A DNA stretch of 64,000 nucleotides, from assembly GCA_016125275.1 (NCBI GenBank), contig WGMB01000003.1, forward strand, positions 434,001-498,000, read 5' to 3'. Within the stretch, counting starts at the first letter, position 1. The number at the start of each line of letters is the position of its first letter. The stretch is from Acidobacteriota bacterium. GTDB lineage: Bacteria > Acidobacteriota > Terriglobia > Bryobacterales > UBA6623. Position numbers and translations under genes: made by a program. Of this stretch, positions 53,202 through 63,940 are shown one piece after another. The notes beneath the pieces were generated by a model that saw only the letters and a list, made by a program, of their open reading frames with translations, was not told the origin of the DNA and made no database searches.

Positions 53202-53265
53202 CCGAGAAGACAAAGACCCCGAAGCCCGGAAACGGGCGGGTCTCGGCGGCGCCTCGCCGTCTTTG
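53202..53265. other. Candidate structured RNA with two exclusive folds
   Basis: Fold 1 (plus strand): CAAAGAC (53211-53217) with GTCTTTG (53259-53265) closes a junction of GCCCG-GAAA-CGGGC (53224-53237) and GGCG/CGCC (53245-53248, 53255-53258). Fold 2: GACCC (53215-53219) with GGGTC (53238-53242) stacks on the same GAAA hairpin, and CCGA (53202-53205) pairs with TCGG (53243-53246). The two compete. It lies between the divergent acyltransferase and eda genes. The rest of 53147-53385 is without a gene. Confidence 0.35.
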
Positions 53266-53385
53266 CGGATGGCAGCGCGACGGCGGGAGGCTTCGAACTG
53301 GGAAGCGACCGGATCGGGGCCGTCAAACGTGCGGATTGCGCCTACCCTCTGCTACGTTAACGGATTAGGCTCGCTCAGGCTGGTT

Positions 53386-54033
53386 ATGAATCGAACCGCA
53401 ACAATCGGCGCTCTCCTGGAAGTGGGAGTGATCCCTATCATCCGCACGCAATCGGCGGAAACCGCGCTCCAAACGGCTCGCGCGGTGCGGCGCGGCGGAC
53501 TGCGCCTGCTGGAAGTCACCATGACCGTTCCGGGCGCGCTGGGCGTGGTCGAAAAGCTCGCCGATGAGTTCGGGGACGACTTGCTGCTCGGAGCCGGCTC
53601 GGTGCTCGACGCCGAGACGGCGCGCGCCTGCATGCTGGCCGGAGCACGGTTCATCGTCACGCCTGGGCTGAACGTCAAGACGGTCGAGATCTGCAACCGC
53701 TACTCAGTGGCCGCCCTGCCGGGCGCTTTGACGCCGACCGAGGTCATCACGGCTTGGGAAGCCGGCGCCGACATGGTCAAGATCTTCCCGGCCGACAACA
53801 TGGGCGGCCCGGCCTACATCAAGGCCCTCAAGGCTCCCCTGCCGCAAGTCCTGATGGCGCCCACCGGCGGCGTGGATCTGGACAACATGAAGGACTTCTT
53901 CAAGGCCGGCGCCAGCGCCGTCGCGGTCGGCTCGTCGCTGATGAACAAGAAGGCCATCGCGGAAGGCAACTACCAGGCGATCGAGGCTTTGGCGAAGCAG
54001 TTCCTGGACGCAGCCGTCGCCGCGCGTGGCTAG
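53386..54033 (+). CDS. eda: KDPG/KHG aldolase
   Basis: 215 residues from ATG 53386. Cleaves 2-keto-3-deoxy-6-phosphogluconate to pyruvate and glyceraldehyde 3-phosphate (Entner-Doudoroff) or related substrates. Family marks: GVIPIIRT at 14-21, LLEVTMT with catalytic Glu near 44, GAGSVLDAE near 71, the Schiff-base Lys in ADMVKIFPADNMGGPAYIKAL near 130, APTGGVDLDN near 160 and AVAVGSSL near 185. No edd lies in the window. The next gene overlaps its end by eight bases. Confidence 0.9.
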   Translation: MNRTATIGALLEVGVIPIIRTQSAETALQTARAVRRGGLRLLEVTMTVPGALGVVEKLADEFGDDLLLGAGSVLDAETARACMLAGARFIVTPGLNVKTVEICNRYSVAALPGALTPTEVITAWEAGADMVKIFPADNMGGPAYIKALKAPLPQVLMAPTGGVDLDNMKDFFKAGASAVAVGSSLMNKKAIAEGNYQAIEALAKQFLDAAVAARG

Positions 54034-55032
54034 CCGGGGCCGAGACCAGCCTCTCCAGACGCTGCCGCTTGGGGCGACCGTCGTCGTCATCCGACTCCGT
54101 TCGCTCGGCGATGCGGTCCTCACCACGCCCGCCCTGCGGATTCTGCGCGAATCGCGGCCGGACCTCGACGTGACCGTGGTGCTCGACCGGCCCTTGGCGC
54201 CTCTTCTCGAGGGCTCCCCGGACATCGACCAAGTGCTGGCCGTGGACCGCGGACGCACCCGGCAGGCGATCGAGAAGATTCGCCGCGACCGGCCCGACCT
54301 CTGCCTGAACCTGCACGGGGGATCGTCGAGCGCCTGGATGACTTGGCTCTCCGGCGCCCGCTATCGAGCCGGCTACGCCCACTTCGCCAAGTCCTTCGTC
54401 TACAACATCCGCATTCCCCGCGCCCAGCAGATTCTAGGGCTGCCGGGCGAGGCGCCGGTCCACACCGCCGAGCACCACGCCTCGGCGATGTTCCACCTGG
54501 GCGCGGACCGCCGGCCGATCCCCGGCGCCCGGCTGCACGCCGAGCCCGGGCCCGCCGAACGCCCCTACGCCGTGGTTCACGTGGCCGCCGCCTATGAGAC
54601 CAAGCGCTGGCAGGCCGAGCACTTCGTGCGCGTGGCCGAGGTCGTGCGCGAGCGCCACGGCCTGGAGCCGGTGATTCTGGCGGGACCCGGCCAGGACGAC
54701 CTGCTGGAGCAGTTCGGCGCATTCGAGACCAGGCGCGGCGTCTCCATCGCGGCGCTCAAGAACCTGCTCGCCGGCGCCTCCCTGTTCGTGGGCAACGATT
54801 CCGGGCCGGCGCACATCGCCGCGGCCTTCGAGGTTCCCTCGGCGGTGATCTTCGGCTCGTCGAGCTCGCCCGTCTGGGGCCCCTGGCGCACGCCCGCCGA
54901 AGTCTTGGAGACGGAGTGGCCGTGCAAGCCCTGCGCCGGCGATCGTTGCTACGCCTTTGACGAGCCGCGCTGTATCCTGTCGGTAACGCCCGACAGCGTC
55001 TTGGCGGCGATCGGCCGCTTGCTGCAAAAGAC

Positions 55033-55036
<4 letters not shown>
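54026..55036 (+). CDS. Glycosyltransferase family 9 (heptosyltransferase-like)
   Basis: 336 residues from GTG 54026, overlapping the eda stop. GT9 two-domain GT-B fold: VVVIRLRSLGDAVLTTPALRILRE near 19-42 is the classic N-terminal signature of ADP-heptose:LPS heptosyltransferases; LFVGNDSGPAHIAAAFEVPSAVIFGSSS near 252-279 is the nucleotide-sugar site; the C-terminus has a CKPC/RCILSV cysteine group often seen in WaaC/WaaF relatives. Next to msbA, so LPS core assembly is likely. Donor unproven, but the heptose-like cluster at 30-34 kb would fit. Confidence 0.85.
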
Positions 55037-56844
<1,808 letters not shown>

Positions 56845-56865
56845 GACGCCCTGTCGCTCCCATCG

Positions 56866-57759
56866 ATGATTCGTTCCATGACCGGCTTTGCGCGCGTAGC
56901 CAGTGAGGGAGATCCCTCGGTGGAGGTCCTGCTGCGCTCGGTGAACCACCGCTTTCTCGACCTGAAGATGCGGACGCCGTCCGAGTTGGAGAGCTGCGAT
57001 CCGCTGGTGCGCAAGCTCATCAAGGACAGCGTGCAGCGCGGCTCCGTGCAGGTGAGCGTGAACCTGCGCTCGGAGCGCAGGACCAGCCTGGCGCTCAATC
57101 GTGAGCTCGCCGAGGCCTACTTGGCGGCCTATGACGAGTTGGCCCAGACCCGGGAGCTGTCGCACCCGCCTGACCTGACGGCCATTCTGCGCGTGCCCGG
57201 CGTACTGGGCGAGCAAGAGGCGCAGCGCACCGAGGCCCAGCAGAAGCAGCTCGAGCAGCGGCTGGAGGAGACTCTGCGAGCCGCCCTCGATCAGTTCAAC
57301 GCCGAGCGCGAGCGCGAAGGCGACGGCATCGCCGCCGACGTGCGGGACCGCATCACCCGCATCGGGCAGGAAGCCGAAGGCTTGGCCGCCTACGTCGACG
57401 GGATGATCCCCGAGTTCCAGGCGCGTCTGGAGAAGCGCCTGGCAGAGTTGCTGGGCCAGACGCCCATCGAGCCGCAGCGCATTCTGCAAGAGGCCGCCGT
57501 CCTGGCCGACCGCTGCGACGTGAGCGAAGAGCTGCAGCGGCTCTCGGCCCACGTCAACCGCGTGCTCGACTTGCTCGACGGCGGCGGAGAGGTCGGCAAG
57601 CAGCTCGACTTCCTGGCCCAGGAGCTCAACCGGGAAACGAACACGCTGCTGTCGAAGACCAATCCGCTCGGCGCCGCCGGGCTGCCGGTCACCGAAGCCG
57701 GTCTGCGACTGAAAGCGGAGATCGAGAAGATCCGCGAACAGGCGCAGAATCTGGAATAA
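56866..57759 (+). CDS. yicC: YicC-family endoribonuclease
   Basis: 297 residues, typical size. Starts MIRSMTGFARVA, the family signature; ATG 56866 is the canonical start. VEVLLRSVNHRFLDLKMRTPSELES follows. The C-terminal part (GKQLDFLAQELNRETNTLLSKT near 246 and IREQAQNLE at the end) is the DUF1732 domain. E. coli YicC is an RNase that acts on the small RNA RyhB. Followed after 14 nt by gmk, the order seen in many phyla. Confidence 0.93.
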   Translation: MIRSMTGFARVASEGDPSVEVLLRSVNHRFLDLKMRTPSELESCDPLVRKLIKDSVQRGSVQVSVNLRSERRTSLALNRELAEAYLAAYDELAQTRELSHPPDLTAILRVPGVLGEQEAQRTEAQQKQLEQRLEETLRAALDQFNAEREREGDGIAADVRDRITRIGQEAEGLAAYVDGMIPEFQARLEKRLAELLGQTPIEPQRILQEAAVLADRCDVSEELQRLSAHVNRVLDLLDGGGEVGKQLDFLAQELNRETNTLLSKTNPLGAAGLPVTEAGLRLKAEIEKIREQAQNLE

Positions 57760-57773
57760 TTTTGGGAAACCCG

Positions 57774-58409
57774 ATGTCGATCGTCTTCATCATCTCGGCG
57801 CCATCGGGTTCCGGCAAATCGACTCTGGTGGAGCGCTTGATGTTCGAGGACCGGCGCAGAGAGGAGCGGCGCCTGCAGTTCTCTGTCTCCGCCACCACCC
57901 GCCCCCCGCGCGACGGCGAGCGCGACGGCGAGCACTATAGCTTCCTTTCCCGGGACGAGTTTCTGCGGCTGCGCGACAACGACGAGCTGCTCGAATGGGC
58001 CGAAGTCTTCGGCAACTTCTACGGCACCACGCGCGAGGTCTTGCGCAAGGCGGAACAAGCCGACCGCGACTTGATTCTGGACATCGACGTGCAGGGCGCC
58101 GCACAATTGAGGGAGAAGCTGCCGCACGCTGTCACGATCTTTATCCTGCCGCCCTCGCGACAGGTGCTCGAGAGCCGACTCAGGAACCGCTCCTCGGATT
58201 CCGACGAAGTCATCGAGCGCCGCCTCAGCGAAGCGGCCCGCGAAGTCGTGGACTACGAGCAGTACGACTACGTTCTGATCAACGACCAACTGGAGGATTC
58301 CTTCGAGCGCTTGCGCGGAATCCTGTTGGCCGAGCGTTGCCGCACCAACCGCATCAAGGAGAGCGTGCAGAACATCCTGGAAGGATTCCGCACCCCGACG
58401 ACCCCATGA
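57774..58409 (+). CDS. gmk: Guanylate kinase
   Basis: 211 residues from ATG 57774; an in-frame TTG at 57762 is possible. Phosphorylates GMP to GDP. P-loop SAPSGSGKSTL at about 7-17, GMP-binding SATTRPPRDGERDGEHYSFLSRDEF near 38-62, EWAEVFGNFYGT near 72, LDIDVQGAAQLR near 100. The stop overlaps the rpoZ start by four bases. Confidence 0.95.
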   Translation: MSIVFIISAPSGSGKSTLVERLMFEDRRREERRLQFSVSATTRPPRDGERDGEHYSFLSRDEFLRLRDNDELLEWAEVFGNFYGTTREVLRKAEQADRDLILDIDVQGAAQLREKLPHAVTIFILPPSRQVLESRLRNRSSDSDEVIERRLSEAAREVVDYEQYDYVLINDQLEDSFERLRGILLAERCRTNRIKESVQNILEGFRTPTTP

Positions 58410-58789
58410 GCGAAAAGACGACCCCGGAAGAAAACGCAGCCGTCCTCAGCGACGACATGCCCGCGTTGCCCAGCGAGCGCACCAAGCCGCCCGACATGCC
58501 CTGGTTCATCCCCAATGATCCCGAGCAGGGCGTCTATCGCTTCATCCTGGCTTCGGCCAAGCGCGCGCGGCAGTTGCAGGCCGGCGCTCGCCCGCTGATC
58601 TCGACGACGTCGCGCAAGCCGACCAAGATCGCCATGGAAGAGGTTCGCACCGGCGCGGTCGAGGCCGAAATGAACGCCTCCGGCACCGGCGGCCCCAAGG
58701 CGAGCTACGCCGCACTGGACTTGCCGACGGCCACGCCGGAGTCCCACGTGGCGCCGCGCTCGTCGGCCGTGGTCGAAGACAAGGCCTAG
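58406..58789 (+). CDS. rpoZ: RNA polymerase omega subunit
   Basis: 127 residues from ATG 58406. The core omega pattern is YRFILASAKRARQLQAGARPLI then RKPTKIAMEEVRTGAV (about 45-90), where the family has xxxxxARQLxxG...KPxxxALEEI. About 40 extra residues precede it and a Ser/Ala-rich tail follows. Standing between gmk and coaBC is the standard bacterial place for rpoZ. Confidence 0.9.
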   Translation: MSEKTTPEENAAVLSDDMPALPSERTKPPDMPWFIPNDPEQGVYRFILASAKRARQLQAGARPLISTTSRKPTKIAMEEVRTGAVEAEMNASGTGGPKASYAALDLPTATPESHVAPRSSAVVEDKA

Positions 58790-58808
58790 CCTCGGAGAGG
58801 TTGGGCCG

Positions 58809-60056
58809 ATGGGCAAGCCTGCACAGCCGCGAGTCCTGTTGGGCGTCGGCGGAGGGATCGCGGCTTACAAGGCCGCCGAGATCGTCCGGCGACTGCAGGA
58901 TCGCGGCTTTCGCGTGCAGGCGACCCTCACCGCCGCGGCCCAGCGCTTCATCACGCCGCTGACCTTCGCCGCCCTGACCCAGGACAAGGTCGTGACCGAG
59001 CTCTTCGAGCCCGGCGCGGCCCAACCGGATTCCGCCAGCGCCATCGAGCACATCGAGGTCCCCTTGCGGGCCGACGCCTTTCTGGTCGCGCCGGCCACGG
59101 CCGACTTGCTCGCCAAGCTCGCGCACGGCTTGGCGGACGACTTTCTCACCACCGCGCACCTGGCCTACCAGGGACCGCTGCTCGTCGCTCCGGCCATGAA
59201 CGTCAACATGTGGAATCACCCCGCCACGCAGGCCAATCTGGCCGTGCTGCGCGGCCGGGGAGTCCACGTGATCGAGCCGGACGAAGGCGCCATGGCTTGC
59301 GGAATGTACGGGCCCGGACGGCTGGCCGAACCGGACGCCATTGCGGCGGAGGTCGAGCGCGTGCTGGAGGCCGGCCGGGGACCGCGGGACCTGGAAGGCT
59401 TGTCCGTGCTGATCACGGCAGGACCCACGCGCGAGCCGGTCGACCCGGTGCGCTACATCTCCAACCGCTCGTCCGGCCGGATGGGGTTCGCCTTGGCCGC
59501 CGAGGCGTTGCGCCGCGGGGCCAGAGTGCGCATCGTGCGAGGACCGGTCGCGTTGGAACCGCCCGCCGGGGCCGAGGCGGTCGCGGTGGAGACCGCCGCC
59601 GAGATGCGGCAGGCCGTGCTGGAGCGCCTGCCCTCGTCGGACCTGATCATCATGGCCGCCGCCGTCGCCGACTACCGTCCGCGCCAAGTTGCTGACCGCA
59701 AGATCAAGAAGAGTGACGCCGCGCTCGCCATCGAGCTCGAACCGACCCAGGACATCCTGGCCGAGCTCGGCCGGCTGAAGGGAGACCGCGTGTTGGTGGG
59801 TTTCGCCGCCGAGACCAACGACCTGGAAGCCCATGGGCTCGACAAGCTGCGCCGCAAGGGCTGCGACTTTTTGGTCGCCAACCCCGTCGGAGACGCCGCC
59901 GCTGGAGCCGGCATGGATTCGGAGGAGAACCAGGGGCTGCTGCTCGGCGCGGCGGGCGAGCGAATCGAGCTGCCCAGGGAAGGCAAAGCCGCGATGGCGC
60001 GCCGGATCTTCGACGGGGTGGCGCCGGCCCTGGCGCGGAGGAAGGCCCATGTCTGA
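58809..60056 (+). CDS. coaBC: Bifunctional phosphopantothenoylcysteine decarboxylase/synthetase
   Basis: 415 residues. Coenzyme A synthesis. CoaC half: GVGGGIAAYKAAEIVRRLQDRGF at 13-35, catalytic His in SAIEHIEVPL near 80, APAMNVNMWNHPATQANL near 125, and the substrate-recognition clamp MACGMYGPGRLAEP near 160. CoaB half from about 195: ITAGPTREPVDPVRYISNRSSGRMGFALA, AAVADYRP, DRKIKK and GFAAETND. GGAGAGG precedes ATG 58809. The end overlaps the UDG gene by eight bases. Confidence 0.95.
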   Translation: MGKPAQPRVLLGVGGGIAAYKAAEIVRRLQDRGFRVQATLTAAAQRFITPLTFAALTQDKVVTELFEPGAAQPDSASAIEHIEVPLRADAFLVAPATADLLAKLAHGLADDFLTTAHLAYQGPLLVAPAMNVNMWNHPATQANLAVLRGRGVHVIEPDEGAMACGMYGPGRLAEPDAIAAEVERVLEAGRGPRDLEGLSVLITAGPTREPVDPVRYISNRSSGRMGFALAAEALRRGARVRIVRGPVALEPPAGAEAVAVETAAEMRQAVLERLPSSDLIIMAAAVADYRPRQVADRKIKKSDAALAIELEPTQDILAELGRLKGDRVLVGFAAETNDLEAHGLDKLRRKGCDFLVANPVGDAAAGAGMDSEENQGLLLGAAGERIELPREGKAAMARRIFDGVAPALARRKAHV

Positions 60057-60918
60057 GCTCGCCGCCTGGCTGCGCTTCTACCGCGACCTGGGCTTTCGCG
60101 ACATCGAGTGGACGGCCGAGCCCTCCCCCGCCCCGCTGACCACGCCCCGGGTCGCCGCGGCCCCGCCCGCGCCGGAGCCCGCCATCGCGGCTGCGCCTCC
60201 AAGACCGCGGCCCGAGCCGCAACCCGAGCCCGAGCCGCAACCCGCTCCCGCGCCGCAACCGGCCTCGGCGCCCAAGCCCGCGCTCGAAGTCCCCGAGCCC
60301 CAGCCGACCATGGCCTCGCCCGCAGCCCCCGAACACGACCCTCTGCCCATCCTGCAAGCGATTCAGGCCGACATCGGCGACGATTGCACCCGCTGCAGGC
60401 TGCACGAGGGCCGCTCGAAGATCGTGTTCGGCTCCGGCAGCCCGACGGCCAAGCTGGTCTTCGTGGGCGAGGGCCCCGGGGCCGACGAAGATGTGCAGGG
60501 CCTACCGTTCGTGGGCCGCGCCGGACAGTTGCTCACCCAGATGATCGACCGCACCGCGGAAGGCGAAGGCATCGCCATCCGCCGCGAGCACGTCTACATC
60601 TGCAACGTGGTCAAATGCCGCCCGCCGGGCAATCGCGCCCCGGAACCGGACGAGATGGCCACTTGCGGGCAGTTCCTCGAGCGGCAATTGAAAGCCATCC
60701 GGCCGAAAGCCATCTGCGTCCTGGGCTCGACCGCGGCGAAGGCCCTGCTGCAGACTTCCACCGGCATCACCAAGCTACGCGGCGAGTGGCGGCAGTGGGG
60801 AGACATTCCCGTCATGCCGACCTTCCACCCCTCGTTCCTGCTGAGGGCCTACAACAAAGAAGCCAAGCGCCAAGCCTGGGAGGACCTCAAGAAGGTCCTG
60901 CACTTCGTCTACGACTAG
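60049..60918 (+). CDS. Type-4 uracil-DNA glycosylase (4Fe-4S)
   Basis: 289 residues from ATG 60049, with GGAGG seven bases upstream. Removes uracil from DNA. The catalytic domain starts near 95: Cys pair CTRC near 111-114, GEGPGADEDVQGLPFVGRAGQLL (uracil pocket), NVVKCRPPGNRAP and ATCGQFL giving the third and fourth cluster cysteines, and HPSFLLR near 262. The N-terminal 95 residues contain a low-complexity Pro/Ala/Glu linker (about 25-85) after a short conserved head (LAAWLRFYRDLGFRDIEW); that head recurs in acidobacterial and deltaproteobacterial homologues. Confidence 0.92.
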   Translation: MSELAAWLRFYRDLGFRDIEWTAEPSPAPLTTPRVAAAPPAPEPAIAAAPPRPRPEPQPEPEPQPAPAPQPASAPKPALEVPEPQPTMASPAAPEHDPLPILQAIQADIGDDCTRCRLHEGRSKIVFGSGSPTAKLVFVGEGPGADEDVQGLPFVGRAGQLLTQMIDRTAEGEGIAIRREHVYICNVVKCRPPGNRAPEPDEMATCGQFLERQLKAIRPKAICVLGSTAAKALLQTSTGITKLRGEWRQWGDIPVMPTFHPSFLLRAYNKEAKRQAWEDLKKVLHFVYD

Positions 60919-60925
60919 CCCCTGG

Positions 60926-63900
60926 CTAGCGAATCCGCACCTGTAGGGTGTTGGCGGCTTCGCCCTCGACCTCCACGATCACGCTCACCACGCCCGCCCC
61001 GCGCAGGCTCTTGGGCAACTCGATGTTGATCTGATCCAGCCCCGGGAACTGGTTCTGCGGGCCGGCGTAGAGAACGCTGCACGAGACTCCGTTGATCAGC
61101 ACGCGCACGTCGCTGAGGTTGAGCCGGCCTCTCAGGCCTGTGCCGAAGAGTTGCAGCACCACGATGTCCGTGTCGGAGCTCAGGTCGATCGGCGCCGCCA
61201 CCACCTGCCCAACGGTGTTGAGCTGCACCACGGGTTCGAGCAACTGCTGTCCGTCCGGTTTGACGCGGATCACCCAGGCCGCCGCAAGGCCGTCCGGCGT
61301 CGCCTCGAAAAGCCCCGGCGCAATGCGCACGATCTCGACGTCGGTCGTCGTCTGATGGGAGCCCGAGCGGATCATCACCGTCGCCGGCCCGATCGCCGTT
61401 TCGGCCGGCATGTGGTAGTTGACCTGGCCGGGCGAGGCGAAAGCGACGCCCGCGTCGCGTTCCACGCCGGCCGAATCCCGCACCTTCACGCTCGCGCCGC
61501 CCAGGCTCGTCGGCCACTCCGGCGAAGGCGCCGCCGCCGTTCCGTCGGCCAGCTTCGCGCCATAGGCGGAGATAATCGAATCCGCCGCCTGCTCGCCGAT
61601 CGAGCCGCTGGCTGCCGAGACGTGGTCCACCGAGGGCAGGATGAAGTCCAGAATGGTCGCGACCGCATCCTGCGCAGTGCTCGACGCCCCCACCACGGCC
61701 AAATCCACCGGGCCCTCGCCGCCGAAATCCGCCGCCGCCAGCGAGCTGGGCGAAGCCCCGCCCGGGAACGGAATCACCCGGAACGTGCCGTCGCCGTTGC
61801 CTAGCAGCATGGACATGTCGGTCGCGCCGCAGCAGTGCGCCATCACCAGGTCGAGCAAGCCGTCGCCGTTGAAGTCCGACGCGATCAGGTCGGTCGGGCC
61901 GAAGTTGGTCTCCAGGTCCGGCATGGCCCGGAACGAACCGTCGCCGTTGCCCAGCAGCAGGCGCAGCCCGAAGAAGAAGCTCGGGGCGCCGGCGAGTTGC
62001 CCGGCCGCGGCCAGATCCGCCTTGCCGTCGCCGTTAAAGTCGCCCACCTCCACGATGGCAGGGCTCAGCCCGGCGTCCAACGGCGTCGCCGGGCGATAGT
62101 TGCCGCTCGGGTTCGCCAGCAGTAGGCTCACTCCGGCCGGCGTGCTGAGGTCCCCGAAGTTGCCCACCACTAGGTCCGGGCGGCCGTCGCCGTTGAAGTC
62201 CGCCGCCGCCACCGATCGCGGCGACCGCCCGACGGCATAAGTGGCCCGGGTGAAGGTCCCGCCCGCACCGGACAGCAACACCGCCGCCGTCCCGGCCCCG
62301 CCGGAGTCCTCCACCGTCAACAGGTCAGGCCGCCCGTCGCCGTTCATGTCAGCCGCCCGAATCGCCAACGGCGCGGACGGCCCAATGTTGACCGGCGCCC
62401 GAAAGGTTCCGTCGCCGTTGCCGGCCAGCAGGGAGAGCCCGTTGCCGGAGATCACCAGGTCGGCCGCGCCGTCGCCTGTGAAGTCGCCCGCCGCCACGTC
62501 CGTCGAACGAGTCGTCGCCCCGGCCACGGCGAGGCGCGGCGTCGCCTGGGGCGTCCGCCCGATCCTCGGGTTCAGAATGACCTTCAAGCCGCCGCTCCCG
62601 GCCACCGCCAAGTCCGCTTGCTGGTTGCCGTCGAAGTCCGCCGAGGCGACGCCTCCGGGGCCGCCCCCAATGTTGTAGGAAGGCGGCGCGACGAGAGAGC
62701 CGTCGCGATTGGCCGCCAGAATCAGGAAGCGGCCGCCGGAGCCGTCCGGGCTCAGGATCGTCGGCCGCTCGTCGTCGGGAGAGCTCGCGATCGCGAAGGA
62801 GTGGATGCTGCTGCCTGCGATGTAGCGCCCGCCGGAGACCAAGCCGCCGCTGCCGTTGTTCATCCACATCGAGATCGTCGCGGTCTCCCCGTGGAGCACC
62901 GCCACGTCCGCCTTCCCGTCGCCGTTGAAGTCGGCCGAGCCCACGAACTCCGGCCGGCTGCCCACCGCCGTCTGGACGGCCGCCCGGAACGTCCCGTCGC
63001 CGTTGCCGGTCAGGGTCGAGAGGTTGTCGGAGAAGCGATTCGCCACCACCAAGTCGAGCTTGCCGTCGGCGTTGAGATCGGCGGCGACAATCGACTTCGG
63101 GCTTTCGCCGGCTTGCAGCAGCGTGGCCGCGCCGAAGCCGCCTCGGCCGTTGCCCAGCAGGACCGCAACGCGGCCGGCATCGGCGGGAAGGTTCGGAGCC
63201 CCCAGGCTGCCGACGCTCGCCACCGCCGCGTCGAGCTTACCGTCCCCGTTGAAGTCGCCTACCGTGACTGCACTCGGCGCTACGCCGGCGGCAAAGCTCT
63301 GCGCCGGCGAGAAGGTTCCGCCGGCCAATCCCAGCAGGACCGCCAGCTTGCCGTTGTCGCCGGCGAAATCGCCGGAATCGGCCACTAGAATGTCCTGCAA
63401 TCCGTCCCCGTTCAAGTCGGCCAGCAACAGCGTCTCCGGCCCCTTGCCGGTGGGATAGACCACGCCGGCGCGCGGAAAGGTGCCCGCCGGGTTCGCCAGG
63501 CTGACCGTAGCGCCTTGGAAGTAACGGATGCCGACGGCGTCCAGATCGCCGTCCCCATCGAGGTCGGCCGTGTCCAGGTCGCTCGACGACGTAACGACGG
63601 GAACCGCCGTCGTTTGTCGCGGCTGAGCCAGACTTTTGGGCGCCGCGAACCAGTTCGGCCAAGAGCCGAAGAAGCTGCAATTGCGGACGGCGTTGGAGTA
63701 GGACGTGTAGTCGACGACCTTCTTCTTGCCGTCGTAGTTCTCGACGGTAACCGGGGGATTCGCGCCGTCTCCGATCTTGACCTTGATGGTCTTACCGGTA
63801 TCCGAATCCACGAACGATTCGGTGCTGAACAGGCCGCCGAGCTTCTTGAGCTCGCACTTGGCGTGCGCCTGGGGCGCCGCCAACGTCAATGCCATGAGGC

Positions 63901-63940
63901 CGAGTCCGAAAACAGCACAGCGGGACGCACGCAGAGCCAT
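60926..63940 (-). CDS. Secreted FG-GAP/VCBS repeat protein with Solibacter C-terminal domain
   Basis: 1004 residues from ATG 63940, with GGAGG five to six bases upstream. Signal peptide MALRASRCAVFGLGLMALTLAAPQAHA. After a short Cys-containing domain (KCELKKLGGLFSTESFVDSDTGKTIKVKIGD) come about twelve FG-GAP/VCBS repeats, each with a calcium-type loop such as DFNGDGKLDAAVA, DLNADGKLDLVVA or DFNGDGRPDLVVG (about 130-760). The end, from HVSAASGSIGEQAADSIISAYG on, is the TIGR03437-like domain also found in the 17-20 kb protein. Probably an extracellular or cell-surface beta propeller; adhesion or substrate binding is a guess. It is convergent with the UDG gene. Confidence 0.85.
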   Translation of the reverse strand: MALRASRCAVFGLGLMALTLAAPQAHAKCELKKLGGLFSTESFVDSDTGKTIKVKIGDGANPPVTVENYDGKKKVVDYTSYSNAVRNCSFFGSWPNWFAAPKSLAQPRQTTAVPVVTSSSDLDTADLDGDGDLDAVGIRYFQGATVSLANPAGTFPRAGVVYPTGKGPETLLLADLNGDGLQDILVADSGDFAGDNGKLAVLLGLAGGTFSPAQSFAAGVAPSAVTVGDFNGDGKLDAAVASVGSLGAPNLPADAGRVAVLLGNGRGGFGAATLLQAGESPKSIVAADLNADGKLDLVVANRFSDNLSTLTGNGDGTFRAAVQTAVGSRPEFVGSADFNGDGKADVAVLHGETATISMWMNNGSGGLVSGGRYIAGSSIHSFAIASSPDDERPTILSPDGSGGRFLILAANRDGSLVAPPSYNIGGGPGGVASADFDGNQQADLAVAGSGGLKVILNPRIGRTPQATPRLAVAGATTRSTDVAAGDFTGDGAADLVISGNGLSLLAGNGDGTFRAPVNIGPSAPLAIRAADMNGDGRPDLLTVEDSGGAGTAAVLLSGAGGTFTRATYAVGRSPRSVAAADFNGDGRPDLVVGNFGDLSTPAGVSLLLANPSGNYRPATPLDAGLSPAIVEVGDFNGDGKADLAAAGQLAGAPSFFFGLRLLLGNGDGSFRAMPDLETNFGPTDLIASDFNGDGLLDLVMAHCCGATDMSMLLGNGDGTFRVIPFPGGASPSSLAAADFGGEGPVDLAVVGASSTAQDAVATILDFILPSVDHVSAASGSIGEQAADSIISAYGAKLADGTAAAPSPEWPTSLGGASVKVRDSAGVERDAGVAFASPGQVNYHMPAETAIGPATVMIRSGSHQTTTDVEIVRIAPGLFEATPDGLAAAWVIRVKPDGQQLLEPVVQLNTVGQVVAAPIDLSSDTDIVVLQLFGTGLRGRLNLSDVRVLINGVSCSVLYAGPQNQFPGLDQINIELPKSLRGAGVVSVIVEVEGEAANTLQVRIR

